A stretch of 64,000 bases of DNA from Nocardia brasiliensis NBRC 14402 (GCF_000308475.2 NZ_BAFT02000027.1:310001-374000), one strand, 5' to 3'; shown: positions 1-9,338, numbered from the stretch's first letter. Made by a program: numbers and translations. The notes: a model not told the origin generated them from the letters alone.

Positions 1-567
1 AAACACCATGTCGCGCTCGCGGGACTGCACTCGGACATCAACACCCAGGTAGCCGCGACTCTGGTCGTCGCGTCGGTCGTGATCGCCGTGACCTGCGTGT
101 GGATTCGTAACCCCCGCGCGGCGACAGTGGAAGGTCCCGCGCTCGACTCCGCGGCGACGGCGATCGCCGGAGTGATCGGCACGTTCGTGAGCGGATTGGC
201 CGGAATCCAGTTCAGCACTGCGGCATTGGCCGCCACCGCGCTGGCCACCATCACCGGACTGACCATCCTGTCGATCGCAGGCGAGACGACATTCAACTCG
301 AACTACAAGCCGCCCGCCAACGCGTACGACCCCAACGGACCCAAAGCACCGGGGCGACCGGGCGACGCCGAAGGGTTCGTGCCACCGAAGGACGGTGACA
401 AGTGGGTGCCCAACCCGAACGGTAAGGGGTCCGGCTGGCTTGATGCCGATGGGCGGGTATGGGTTCCGACGGGGCAGGGTTCGACCGCACACGGTGGGCC
501 GCACTGGGACGTCCAAGAGAAGAAAGGTGGGTATACGAACGTGTATCCGGGTGGGAAGTCGCGATGA
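1..567 (+). CDS. C-terminal part of a secreted polymorphic toxin (toxin type 37-like), truncated by window edge
   Basis: The reading frame is open from the first base, so the gene starts upstream and only its last 188 residues are visible. The visible part has about three hydrophobic segments (roughly residues 18-35, 48-64 and 66-86). A Pro/Gly-rich linker follows, then a small C-terminal domain of about 70 residues with a repeated W-V-P pattern, an HGGPHWDVQ motif and a terminal NVYPGG. That motif set resembles, from memory, the Ntox37-type toxin domain found at the end of polymorphic toxins, which is predicted to be a nuclease. The TGA stop overlaps the ATG of the next gene by 4 bp (ATGA), as expected for a toxin-immunity pair. 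The family assignment is recall-based; the truncation and overlap are direct observations. Confidence 0.7.
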   Translation, partial: KHHVALAGLHSDINTQVAATLVVASVVIAVTCVWIRNPRAATVEGPALDSAATAIAGVIGTFVSGLAGIQFSTAALAATALATITGLTILSIAGETTFNSNYKPPANAYDPNGPKAPGRPGDAEGFVPPKDGDKWVPNPNGKGSGWLDADGRVWVPTGQGSTAHGGPHWDVQEKKGGYTNVYPGGKSR

Positions 568-869
568 GTGGGGTGGGCGAGGTGGTGATCGAGGCTGCCG
601 GGGTTACCTATTATTCGGCGCTGGATGAGGCTGGGTTCTTCGGGTGGCTCGACCGGATTCGGTGTGTGGAGTCTTATCGCGGGGAACTGCGCACGTTGTA
701 TTTGACGGTGCGGCTCGAGGCGGTGGACGAGGACGGGTTGCGGGAACTCATTGCGCTGTATCGGAGATACGACATCGATCTGAAGCAGTTGCGGGTTCTC
801 GACGCCGAGCGCGTGGGGCCTTGGTTCAGCGATCCTGAGCGCTGGTGGCATGCGGAGGTTTTCGGGTAG
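564..869 (+). CDS. Putative immunity protein for the upstream toxin
   Basis: This is a 101-residue soluble, acidic protein with no signal peptide or membrane segment. The start is the ATG inside the ATGA overlap with the toxin stop; a longer frame exists upstream, but this start fits translational coupling. The sequence has an N-terminal beta-rich stretch, a central helix containing LRELIALYRRY, and a C-terminal tail rich in Trp (PWFSDPERWWHAEVF). I do not recognise a named immunity family. The role is inferred only from position: a small cytosolic protein coupled directly behind a toxin C-terminal domain. It is followed by a strong hairpin and then the convergent glycosyltransferase gene. 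Confidence 0.7.
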   Translation: MSGVGEVVIEAAGVTYYSALDEAGFFGWLDRIRCVESYRGELRTLYLTVRLEAVDEDGLRELIALYRRYDIDLKQLRVLDAERVGPWFSDPERWWHAEVFG

Positions 870-894
870 CGGCGAATCGAGACCTGAACGACCG

Positions 895-926
895 CGAGCC
901 GCCCGGCAGAGGTGCGGGGCGGCTCG
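895..926. terminator. Bidirectional hairpin between convergent genes
   Basis: A perfect 10-bp inverted repeat (arms CGAGCCGCCC and GGGCGGCTCG) with a 12-nt loop lies between the stop codons of the immunity gene and the convergent glycosyltransferase gene. No long T tract follows on either strand, so it may act with help from Rho. Confidence 0.6.
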
Positions 927-938
927 TGGTGGGGTGGG

Positions 939-2840
939 CTATTCGGGGGTGATGCCGTAGAGGCGTTCCCAGTTGGCGCGGCTGGTGAGGTCGGGGACGG
1001 CGGCGCGGTATTGCTGTTGCAGGGTGGGGAGTTCGCGGCGCAGGCGGCGCAGCACGTGGAAGGTGCGGCGCAGGAGTTGGCGGGCGCGGGCCTTGTCGCG
1101 CTGCCGGACCCGGACACCGGACTGGGAAGCGTCGGTGACCACGACATGATCGAACAGCGAAACATGCCACCAGTAGGCGTCTTCGCGGGTGACGCCGATA
1201 ACGCCGTGCTGGGTGCGGCCGAACCACTGGTTGATCGCCCGTTTGATCAACACGAGCAGCGGACGGCTGGGTTCGCCGGTGGCACGGCGTAATTGGATGT
1301 CACCGGAACGCACCGGCGGCGTCGAAGCGGGATGCTTCTTGGTCTCCGCGTAGTCGGCGCGACTGGTGCGGGCCGCCGCGAGCGCGGCGATGCCGCCGTC
1401 CTGCAACACCTTCGGGCCCTGCAAGAAATCCTCGATACCTTGCAGCGTGGTGTGCACCAAACCGTACTGCATGGCGACCAGCTGCTCGGACAGTTCCCGG
1501 AACAGCTTGCGGGTGATCGCCTTTCCGTCCAGATCGGTGTGCAAGGCGCCGACGATCAGCGAGTTACGCGTGCTGAAGTAGCGCGCCCAGTCGTCGTAGT
1601 CCTTCCAGTAGAAGTCCGCGTGCCAGACCGCCGCGTTCGGCAGGGTGACCGTGACGAAACCGCTCTCTCGGGCCCGGATGCCGTATTCGACGTCGTCCCA
1701 CTGGAAGAAGATCGGCACCGGCAGCCCGATCTCGGCGACCACCTCGGCCGGGATCAGGCAGGTCCACCAGGCGTTGTAGCCGGCGTCCACGCGCCGTTCC
1801 TGGTTGCGCTTGAGCATGCTGGTGTTGCGCAACGCCTTCGGCACCTTCTGCCCGTGCCGCAGATCCTGCAGATGCACCTCTTCGGCGCCGACGTTCAGGT
1901 AATCGGGGTTGAGCAGGAACAGCATCTGCGCGCCGACCAGGGTCGGTTCCACCGTCATGTTGGCGAAAGCGTTGAGCCGCAACACGGTTTCGGGTTCGCA
2001 CAGGATGTCGTCATCCATCAGGATGACGTCGGCGTGCTCGTTGGCGGCCGACACCTCGTAGAGCCCGCGGGTGAAGCCGCCCGCCCCACCGAGATTGGGC
2101 TGGCGGATGTAGCGCAGCTTGTCCCCGAAGGTCGGCGCCACCTCCTGATAGAGCGGCCGGTTCTGCACCAGGTCGGTGCCCTGGTCGACGACGTACACCG
2201 CGTCGATCGCGCCGAGCACGACCGCGTCGGAGGCCAGCGCCGCGACGGTGTGCGCGCAATCCTCGGCGCGGTTGAAGGTGCAGATGGCGATGGCGACGGG
2301 ACGGATGTGGTCCGGCGCCGCACTGGTCCAGCTCACCTCGGTGATACCGAGATCGCCACCGACAGCGTCGAATTCGAGCCAGATCGCGCCACCGTCGACG
2401 TACTGGTCCAGCGTGGCCGAGAGCGTCACCGGCCCGCTCGCGGTGACCTGCGCGGTGTCGATGATGCGGCGGTGCCCCGCGATATCGGAGGCGACCAGGC
2501 GCAGCTTCGCCTTCTTGACCACGTCCAGCACCATGGTCACGCGTACTTCGGTGACGGTGGTCCAGCGCTGCCAGTAGCTGGCGGCGAAACGGCCGAAGTA
2601 GGTGTTGGTGTGCGCGGCGGCGCCCTTTTCCAGCCGCAGCGCCTGACGCTCCCGGTGGGCGCGGCCCTTGACGACGGCGTACAGCTCGTCGCTGACCTTG
2701 GCCGACGGTCCGGTGAAGATGCCGCGCTGCAGCACCAGCCGGTCCGGCGCCCGATGGTCGGAGCGCAGCGAAGCCGGGGCGTCAACGGCCGTCGCTCGAT
2801 CTTTCGTTTCGGTAACGGCCTGGGTAGCCGACTGCTCCAT
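939..2840 (-). CDS. GlfT2-like galactofuranosyltransferase paralogue (GT2)
   Basis: This 633-residue protein has the GlfT2 architecture: an N-terminal beta-rich domain (about 20-180), a GT-A catalytic domain (about 185-420) and a long helical C-terminal region. Visible catalytic features are CTFNRAED at the domain start, NLGGAGGFTRG, the metal-binding DDD (D276-D278 in MDDDI), WDDVEYGIRA and AVWHADFYWKD with the presumed metal-ligand His. The last 25 residues (QQQYRAAVPDLTS, NWERLYG) align with the end of the true GlfT2 encoded at 59024-60964, so the two are paralogues. I chose ATG 2840 because GAGG lies six bases upstream; a GTG at 2924 would add 28 residues but has a poorly spaced ribosome site. 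It sits in a cluster with GtrA, GT2 and DUF2142 genes, so it probably adds galactofuranose or another furanose to a cell-envelope glycan. The acceptor is unknown. Confidence 0.85.
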   Translation of the reverse strand: MEQSATQAVTETKDRATAVDAPASLRSDHRAPDRLVLQRGIFTGPSAKVSDELYAVVKGRAHRERQALRLEKGAAAHTNTYFGRFAASYWQRWTTVTEVRVTMVLDVVKKAKLRLVASDIAGHRRIIDTAQVTASGPVTLSATLDQYVDGGAIWLEFDAVGGDLGITEVSWTSAAPDHIRPVAIAICTFNRAEDCAHTVAALASDAVVLGAIDAVYVVDQGTDLVQNRPLYQEVAPTFGDKLRYIRQPNLGGAGGFTRGLYEVSAANEHADVILMDDDILCEPETVLRLNAFANMTVEPTLVGAQMLFLLNPDYLNVGAEEVHLQDLRHGQKVPKALRNTSMLKRNQERRVDAGYNAWWTCLIPAEVVAEIGLPVPIFFQWDDVEYGIRARESGFVTVTLPNAAVWHADFYWKDYDDWARYFSTRNSLIVGALHTDLDGKAITRKLFRELSEQLVAMQYGLVHTTLQGIEDFLQGPKVLQDGGIAALAAARTSRADYAETKKHPASTPPVRSGDIQLRRATGEPSRPLLVLIKRAINQWFGRTQHGVIGVTREDAYWWHVSLFDHVVVTDASQSGVRVRQRDKARARQLLRRTFHVLRRLRRELPTLQQQYRAAVPDLTSRANWERLYGITPE

Positions 2841-2969
2841 GAAGTCCTCGAAATCGTTATCGTGCCGGACGGGACAGACACGCCCCTGGATGCCGTTCGC
2901 GGCGGGGGTGAGGATATCAATCACCCTCGGTAGCTGCCTGCTCAGGCGCTGAAGCCGCCGTGTCCCATG

Positions 2970-3512
2970 CTATTGCTGGGAATTCGCTGTGCCGTCACCG
3001 TCGGTCGCCTCGGCGCGCTCGGCCGCGCCGGTGAAAACGAACTTGTCGTAGGCCCAATACCGGAAGACCACGGCCACGATCTGCCCGATGAGCGTGCCGG
3101 AGATATTGTCCGACAGCGGCGAGGACAGGTCGAGCACGTACCGGGAGAAGCCGAGGCACCCCAGTTGCAGGCCGATCGCGACGACATTGAACACCGCGTA
3201 CAACAGATATTCGCGCCCGGGATTGTCGGTCTTCTTGTGCGCGAAGGTCCACCACTTGTTGCCGAAGTAGGTGACCACTGTCGCGACCGCGATCGCGATG
3301 ATCTTGGCGGGCAGCGGGTAGTGATAGAGCAGGCCTTCGCCACCCCAGAAGACCAGGAGGTTGTAGGTGCCCGCATCGACGAGAAACCCGATCGCGCCGA
3401 CGACCAGGAACGCACTGCCCTGCCGCAACGCGGTCAGCACCTTCCGCACCATCGATCCCCCGGCGGCTGACACGGTCTCGCCCGCCTGCGCGGTCGACTC
3501 ACTGGTTGGCAC
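2970..3512 (-). CDS. GtrA family membrane protein
   Basis: This protein of about 180 residues has four predicted membrane helices in the GtrA arrangement (roughly 30-50, 62-82, 102-120 and 130-150) and the family hallmark YFGNKWWTF after helix 2, with VFRYWAYDKFVF at the end. GtrA proteins are thought to flip or help present polyprenyl-phosphate-linked sugars across the membrane. Translation is taken from GTG 3512 (MPTSEST). The N terminus is a polar Ser/Thr/Ala tail of about 25 residues, and the C-terminal tail is acidic. It is followed after 129 bp by the GlfT2-like gene on the same strand and is divergent from the GT2 gene at 3660, with about 147 bp for a shared promoter region. Together with the GT2 and GT-C genes it resembles a three-component glycosylation module. 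Confidence 0.85.
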   Translation of the reverse strand: MPTSESTAQAGETVSAAGGSMVRKVLTALRQGSAFLVVGAIGFLVDAGTYNLLVFWGGEGLLYHYPLPAKIIAIAVATVVTYFGNKWWTFAHKKTDNPGREYLLYAVFNVVAIGLQLGCLGFSRYVLDLSSPLSDNISGTLIGQIVAVVFRYWAYDKFVFTGAAERAEATDGDGTANSQQ

Positions 3513-3659
3513 GGCCCGACGGTACCGCAGGGCCGCCCTCACCGACCGCGCCGCAAAATTCCTCGGTCGCAGCGGTGAGGTCGGGCACGCGTCGCCGGTG
3601 CGTTCCCTGTACCCTCCCGGTGTTCCCACATTCACCACCGATCGCGAGGATTGACCCGG

Positions 3660-4652
3660 GTGGACTCCACCGAGCTTCGTATTGCCGCAGTGGTGCCGTG
3701 CCACAACGAAGAGGCTTCGGTCGCCAAGGTCGTCGCCGACCTTCAGGCTGCCGTGCCGGGGATCGTTGTCTACGTCTACGACAATCTGAGTACGGACAAG
3801 ACAGCCGAACGTGCCCGCGCCGCGGGGGCGATCGTGCGCCACGAGTACACCAAGGGCAAAGGCAATGTGGTCCGCCGCGCCTTCGCCGATATCGAGGCCG
3901 ATGTCTATCTGATGATCGACGGCGACGACACCTACGAGGCGTCGGCCGCACCGTTGATGATCAAGACGCTGCTCGACGGCCCGTATGACCACGTGCTCGG
4001 CGTGCGTAAGCAGGACGAGAGCGGCTCGGCGTACCGGGCCGGTCACGAGACCGGGAACAAGGTGCTCAACGGCGTGGTCGGGCAGGTTTTCGGCGAGAAC
4101 GTCGAAGACATGCTGAGCGGCTTCCGGGTGTTCTCCCGCCGTTTCGTGAAGAGCTTCCCGGCCGTCTCGCGCGAGTTCGAGATCGAGACCGAACTGACCG
4201 TGCATTCGCTGCACCTGCGAGTACCGCGCACCGCGGTGCCGGTGGGTTTCCGCGACCGCCCGGCCGGCAGCGAGAGCAAGCTGCGCACCTACCACGACGG
4301 TTTCAAGATCCTGGCGCTGATCATCGGCCTGGCCCGGCACGAGCGGCCGGTCGCGTTCTACGGCCTGTTCGGCACGCTGAGCTGGCTGGTCTCGATCATC
4401 CTGAGCATCCCGATCGTGGTCGAGTTCTACAACACCGGCGAGGTGCCCCGGTTCCCGACGCTGTTCCTCGCGTTCACCTTGCTGCTGCTCGGCAGCCTGG
4501 CCTGGACCGCGGGCCTGATCCTGGACGGCATCCGGCGCTCCCGGCACGAGGCCGCGCGACTGGTGTATCTGCGCTACTCCGCGGTGAGCGCGGACGACTT
4601 CCATCCGAACGGCAACGGCGGTGACGCCCGCACCGGCGGGGCCGGACGGTGA
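3660..4652 (+). CDS. GtrB-like polyprenyl-phosphate sugar synthase (GT2) with C-terminal membrane helices
   Basis: The 330-residue protein begins with a GT2 nucleotide-binding fold (AVVPCHNEE, about 10-18), carries YDNLSTDKT, KGKGNVVRRAF and the metal-binding DGDDTY, and ends with two strong membrane helices (roughly 230-255 and 268-290). This is the layout of enzymes that load a sugar from a nucleotide donor onto polyprenyl phosphate on the cytoplasmic face. GTG 3660 is preferred because AGGA lies about nine bases upstream; TTG 3651 is an alternative. Its stop overlaps the GTG start of the DUF2142 gene by 4 bp, implying translational coupling. By analogy with mycobacterial Rv3631-Rv3632-Rv3779, it may feed a lipid-linked sugar to the GT-C partner. 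The sugar itself cannot be read from the sequence. Confidence 0.85.
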   Translation: MDSTELRIAAVVPCHNEEASVAKVVADLQAAVPGIVVYVYDNLSTDKTAERARAAGAIVRHEYTKGKGNVVRRAFADIEADVYLMIDGDDTYEASAAPLMIKTLLDGPYDHVLGVRKQDESGSAYRAGHETGNKVLNGVVGQVFGENVEDMLSGFRVFSRRFVKSFPAVSREFEIETELTVHSLHLRVPRTAVPVGFRDRPAGSESKLRTYHDGFKILALIIGLARHERPVAFYGLFGTLSWLVSIILSIPIVVEFYNTGEVPRFPTLFLAFTLLLLGSLAWTAGLILDGIRRSRHEAARLVYLRYSAVSADDFHPNGNGGDARTGGAGR

Positions 4653-6235
4653 CCACTTCGGCGGACAGCACCACGGCTGAGCACAGCGAAACGACGCAGG
4701 CGCCGAACGAGACCGCGCCCGGCGCAACGCCGTCGGCGCGACCCGATATCGCAGGCGACGAGCCGAAGGCGAGCAAAGCCGCGGTAGCCACCGCGGGCGC
4801 GCGCGTCGTCGAGCGTTTCGGCGCGGCGACCATTGCTTTCACCGTGCTGGTCGCGATCTTCGGCGGGTTGTTCACGGTGCTCACCCCGCCGTTCTGGGGA
4901 CATGACGAGATCACCCAGTTCGGCCGCGCCTACCAGGTCGCGCACGGCGGGTTCCTACCGCAAAAGATCCATGACGACCGAGGTGTCGCCTACGGCGGCG
5001 AAGTCCCGACGAGCATCACCGCCCTGATGGGCTACGCGCTGAAGGACTACACCACCAACCCCGACGAGCCGGACCGCATGGTCGCCGACCCCGGCGCCTA
5101 CGACCGGCTCGGCAGCGCCGCGGTGTCGGAGGCGACCGAACCGGTCTGGTTCACCAACACCGCCGCCTACTCACCCGTGCCGTATATCCCTGCCGCCGTT
5201 GGCATTCGGCTGGCCGAGGTGTTCGGCCTGGATGTCGGCGGGATGGTCGCGCTGACCAGGCTGGCCGGGCTGCTCTGCTATCTGGCCGTGGTCGGCTTCG
5301 GGTTGTACGCGCTGCGCAAGCATCGGGTGCAGTGGCTGGCGTTCACCGTCGCGGCACTGCCGATCGCGGTGTTCCAGGCGGGCACCGTCACCGCGGACAC
5401 GATGACCAACGCGCTGGCCATCATGGTCTCGGCGCTGCTGGTGAAGGCGCTGTTCCTCGGCGACCGGCTCGGCCGGGTGGAAACCGGTGCGCTACTGGCC
5501 GCTACGGTGCTGCTGCCCGTCAGCAAGCCCACCTACGTGCTGCTGGCGATGCTGGTGGTGCTCGTGCCCGCGCAGCGGTTCGGCTTCACCGGCTGGCGAC
5601 GCGCGCTCCCTTGGGTTTTCGCGGGGCTGGGCGGTATCGCCTTCGCCGGCTGGATGAAGATCGCGGCGCCCACCGGCGACGGCATGGGCCTGATGCGGCC
5701 GGAGCACCAGTGGCGCTCGGTGCGACCGGGTGACCAGCTGCACGGAATCCTCACCGACCCAGGGCATTTCATCAGCGTGTTCGGTGAGAGCATCGCGCTG
5801 CGGGACGAGCGGTGGTTCAGCCAGTTCTTCGGTGAGCTCGGCTTCGCCTACATCGACGTGCCCGCCCTGACCATGCTGGCCTGCCTGTTCGCCTTCGCGG
5901 TGAGCATCGGCATCGCGGATCGGATGAGCGCCGCCACCTTCCGGCGCACGTTGCTCGTCGCGCTCACCGTCGCGGCGAGCGTCGCGATGATCTACGTGAC
6001 GCTGTACATGTCGTTCACCCCGGTCGGCTACTACATCATCGACGGCGTGCAGGGCCGCTACTTCGTGCCGCTGGCGCTCGTCGCCTTCGCCGTGCTGCTG
6101 CGCTGGATGCCGTTGCGGCTCACCAACATCGCCGGACGGACCCCCACGGTCGGCCCGGCGGTCACGGTCATCGTGGCCACCGTCGTCGCCCTGATCGGCG
6201 CGGTCTGGAAGTACTACGAGATCGTCTGGGGCTGA
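4649..6235 (+). CDS. DUF2142 GT-C-like membrane protein
   Basis: This 528-residue polytopic protein has a disordered cytoplasmic N terminus of about 55 residues, rich in Ala, Thr and Glu, followed by around 11 hydrophobic segments. Just after the first helix it has TPPFWGHDE, the acidic loop typical of GT-C glycosyltransferases that use polyprenyl-phosphate sugars. Near the end it has the DUF2142 signature QGRYFVPLA. Start GTG 4649 forms a GTGA overlap with the GT2 gene, so both are in one operon. The predicted role is transfer of the lipid-linked sugar onto an envelope glycan on the outer face. It is convergent with rmlB, with a gap of only 12 bp and no obvious hairpin. Confidence 0.85.
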   Translation: MTTSADSTTAEHSETTQAPNETAPGATPSARPDIAGDEPKASKAAVATAGARVVERFGAATIAFTVLVAIFGGLFTVLTPPFWGHDEITQFGRAYQVAHGGFLPQKIHDDRGVAYGGEVPTSITALMGYALKDYTTNPDEPDRMVADPGAYDRLGSAAVSEATEPVWFTNTAAYSPVPYIPAAVGIRLAEVFGLDVGGMVALTRLAGLLCYLAVVGFGLYALRKHRVQWLAFTVAALPIAVFQAGTVTADTMTNALAIMVSALLVKALFLGDRLGRVETGALLAATVLLPVSKPTYVLLAMLVVLVPAQRFGFTGWRRALPWVFAGLGGIAFAGWMKIAAPTGDGMGLMRPEHQWRSVRPGDQLHGILTDPGHFISVFGESIALRDERWFSQFFGELGFAYIDVPALTMLACLFAFAVSIGIADRMSAATFRRTLLVALTVAASVAMIYVTLYMSFTPVGYYIIDGVQGRYFVPLALVAFAVLLRWMPLRLTNIAGRTPTVGPAVTVIVATVVALIGAVWKYYEIVWG

Positions 6236-6247
6236 GACCGCGCGGGA

Positions 6248-7560
<1,313 letters not shown>

Positions 7561-8283
7561 ATGCTGATGAGGAAATTCGCCGCGACTTCGGCGCTGATGA
7601 TCGCCGCCCTCGGCGTCACCGCAGGCGCCGTCAATGCGGCTCCGGCCACCGAGGCCGAGAACGGAGCCGTCAACTTCACGGCGAGCTCCACCGACACCCA
7701 GACCACTATCAAGACCGACGCCGGCTCCATGGTCGTCGAAGACGGCGTCCTGAAGATCAAGGCCGCCAACGGCACCACGATCGCCGGCACCGATCTGCAC
7801 TTCCGGGTCGATGACTTCGAATTCCCCATCGCCGCGGACATTTCCGACCGCACCGCGACGCTGAGCCCCGAGTTCAGCATGGACAAGGCGGTTTACAAGC
7901 CCGTCGCCCTGCCGTTCGAGGACAAGGCGCCGTGGAAGAGCGAGTACGACCGCGAGCAGGCGGCCTTCAACCGGATGAAGGACACCATCGCGATGGGCGC
8001 CACCATCGGCACCCTGGTCGGCGGTCTCGGCGGCGCGGCCGTCGGCTGCGTGCTCGGCGGCATCGCCGGCGCCACGGTGGCCTCGGCCACCATCATCGGA
8101 CTGTTCGGCCCGTTCATCCCCGCGGCCGCCGTCGGCTGCCTCGGCGGCATCATCGCGGTCGGCGCCCTGGGCACCGTCGCGGGCCAGATCCTGATCACCG
8201 CCCCGGTCGCGATCGGCGCGGCCATCCAGTACTTCGCCACCACCAGCGGCCCGTTCAACGCGCCGCCGGCCCCCGCGAAGTAA
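7561..8283 (+). CDS. Secreted protein with glycine-zipper-like hydrophobic domain (paralogue 1)
   Basis: This 240-residue protein starts with a Sec signal peptide (MLMRKFAATSALMIAALG, cleavage probably after VNAAPA near residue 25-28). A polar region of about 115 residues follows, rich in Thr and Asp, containing TDAGSMVVEDGVLKIKAANG and DDFEFPIAADIS. A linker (LPFEDKAPWKSEYDREQAA) then leads to a long hydrophobic C-terminal half of about 85 residues dense in Gly and Ala, with repeated GxxxG spacing (LVGGLGGAAVGCVLGG, VGCLGGIIAVGALG) and two Cys. The tail is Pro/Ala-rich. I do not recognise a characterised family. The nearest gene is a tandem paralogue at 8452; each copy is followed by its own hairpin. 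The protein could insert in a membrane after export; its function is unknown. ATG 7567 is an alternative start. Confidence 0.88.
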   Translation: MLMRKFAATSALMIAALGVTAGAVNAAPATEAENGAVNFTASSTDTQTTIKTDAGSMVVEDGVLKIKAANGTTIAGTDLHFRVDDFEFPIAADISDRTATLSPEFSMDKAVYKPVALPFEDKAPWKSEYDREQAAFNRMKDTIAMGATIGTLVGGLGGAAVGCVLGGIAGATVASATIIGLFGPFIPAAAVGCLGGIIAVGALGTVAGQILITAPVAIGAAIQYFATTSGPFNAPPAPAK

Positions 8284-8333
8284 GTCCCTTCTCCCACAAC
8301 TGAATTCGCACAACTGAAGAAGCGAGCCAGGAG

Positions 8334-8363
8334 ACCCCGCTCGACCGTCCCGTCGGGCGGGGT
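8334..8363 (+). terminator. Terminator-like hairpin after secreted paralogue 1
   Basis: Arms ACCCCGC (8334-8340) and GCGGGGT (8357-8363) flank a 16-nt loop and are followed by TTCCTC. It lies 51 bp after the stop codon and before the second paralogue, suggesting separate or attenuated transcription of the two copies. Confidence 0.6.
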
Positions 8364-8451
8364 TTCCTCAGCCCGGCCGAGTTACTGGAAGTTAGCGAAC
8401 TCAGGTTTCCGGCCCCCACCCTGCCACAAGCAACTGGATGAGGACCCAGAA

Positions 8452-9162
8452 ATGATTATCAGGAAAATAGCTACCACCTCAGCACTGCTGATCGCCGCGC
8501 TCGGCGTCACCGCGGGCACCGTCAACGCGGCTCCCGCCGCCGCCGACGACGCCATCAACTTCACCGCCGAGTCGGTGGACTCGAGCTCCATCATCAAGAC
8601 CGATGCCGGCTCTATGGTCGTGGAGGACGGCGTTTTCAAGATCAAGGCCGCGAACGGCGCCGTGGTCGCGGGCGCCCCGTTGACCTTCCGGGTCGACGAG
8701 TTCGAATTCCCCATCGCCGCCGACATTTCCGAGCGCACCGCGACGCTGACCCCGCAGCTCGACCTGTCGAAGGCCACCTACAAGCCGGTCGCGCTGCCGT
8801 TCGAGGACAAGGCGCCGTGGAAGAACGAATACGACCGTGAGCAGGCGGCCTGGAGCCGGATGACCAGCACCATCAGCATGGGCGCCACCATCGGCACCCT
8901 GGTCGGTGGCCTGGGCGGCGCGGCCGTCGGTTGCGTCCTGGGCGGCATCGCCGGCGCCACGGTGGCCTCGGCCACCATCATCGGCCTGTTCGGTCCGTTC
9001 ATCCCGGCCGCCGCCGTCGGCTGCCTCGGCGGCATCATCGCCGTCGGCGCGCTCGGCACCGTCGCGGGCCAGATCCTGATCACCGCGCCGGTCGCGATCG
9101 GTGCGGCGATCCAGTACTTCGCGACGATCAACCAGCCGCCGGTGCCCGCACCCGCCAAGTAG
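8452..9162 (+). CDS. Secreted protein with glycine-zipper-like hydrophobic domain (paralogue 2)
   Basis: This 236-residue tandem paralogue of the gene at 7561 has the same layout: signal peptide (MIIRKIATTSALLIAALG, then NAAPAA), a polar domain and a Gly/Ala-rich hydrophobic C-terminal half. The polar domains differ at many positions (TAESVDSSSIIKTDAG here). In contrast, the block from GATIGTLVGG to IQYFAT, about 80 residues with both Cys, appears unchanged between the copies. This points to strong constraint or gene conversion in the hydrophobic domain and divergence in the exposed domain. The ATG has a GAGGA-type ribosome site (GGATGAGGACCCAGAA upstream). Function is not known. Confidence 0.88.
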   Translation: MIIRKIATTSALLIAALGVTAGTVNAAPAAADDAINFTAESVDSSSIIKTDAGSMVVEDGVFKIKAANGAVVAGAPLTFRVDEFEFPIAADISERTATLTPQLDLSKATYKPVALPFEDKAPWKNEYDREQAAWSRMTSTISMGATIGTLVGGLGGAAVGCVLGGIAGATVASATIIGLFGPFIPAAAVGCLGGIIAVGALGTVAGQILITAPVAIGAAIQYFATINQPPVPAPAK

Positions 9163-9193
9163 GCGAAACCGCACGCGCACAACCGAATACCGA

Positions 9194-9228
9194 GATACCC
9201 CGTCCGGCCGACCGCCGGGCGGGGTATC
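9194..9228 (+). terminator. Terminator-like hairpin after secreted paralogue 2
   Basis: A perfect 9-bp inverted repeat, GATACCCCG (9194-9202) and CGGGGTATC (9220-9228), lies 31 bp after the stop and is followed by GCCGTTT. It is the counterpart of the hairpin after the first paralogue. Confidence 0.65.
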
Positions 9229-9282
9229 GCCGTTTCCGAGCGGGCAACGAATCCCGCTGCCGCCGAACGGGTCCCGACATGC

Positions 9283-9319
9283 GCGAGCCCCGTCCCGGCC
9301 ACAGCGGAACGGGGCTCGC
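9283..9319 (-). terminator. Hairpin downstream of the HSL-type esterase gene
   Basis: An 11-bp inverted repeat (GCGAGCCCCGT at 9283-9293, ACGGGGCTCGC at 9309-9319) sits 19 bp beyond the stop codon of the minus-strand esterase gene and also faces the plus-strand gene, so it may terminate both. Confidence 0.6.
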
Positions 9320-9338
9320 CTGGACAGGCCGGGCCGCT

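Noticed and set aside
1293..2933. 546-codon open frame on the plus strand opposite the GlfT2-like gene
   Set aside because: It runs antisense to a gene with clear family motifs. Composition is Arg/Val/Asp-rich with no recognisable domain, as expected from high-GC third-position bias.
3651..3659. TTG start for the GT2 gene
   Set aside because: The AGGA ribosome site sits immediately next to the TTG, giving no spacing, while GTG 3660 is well spaced.
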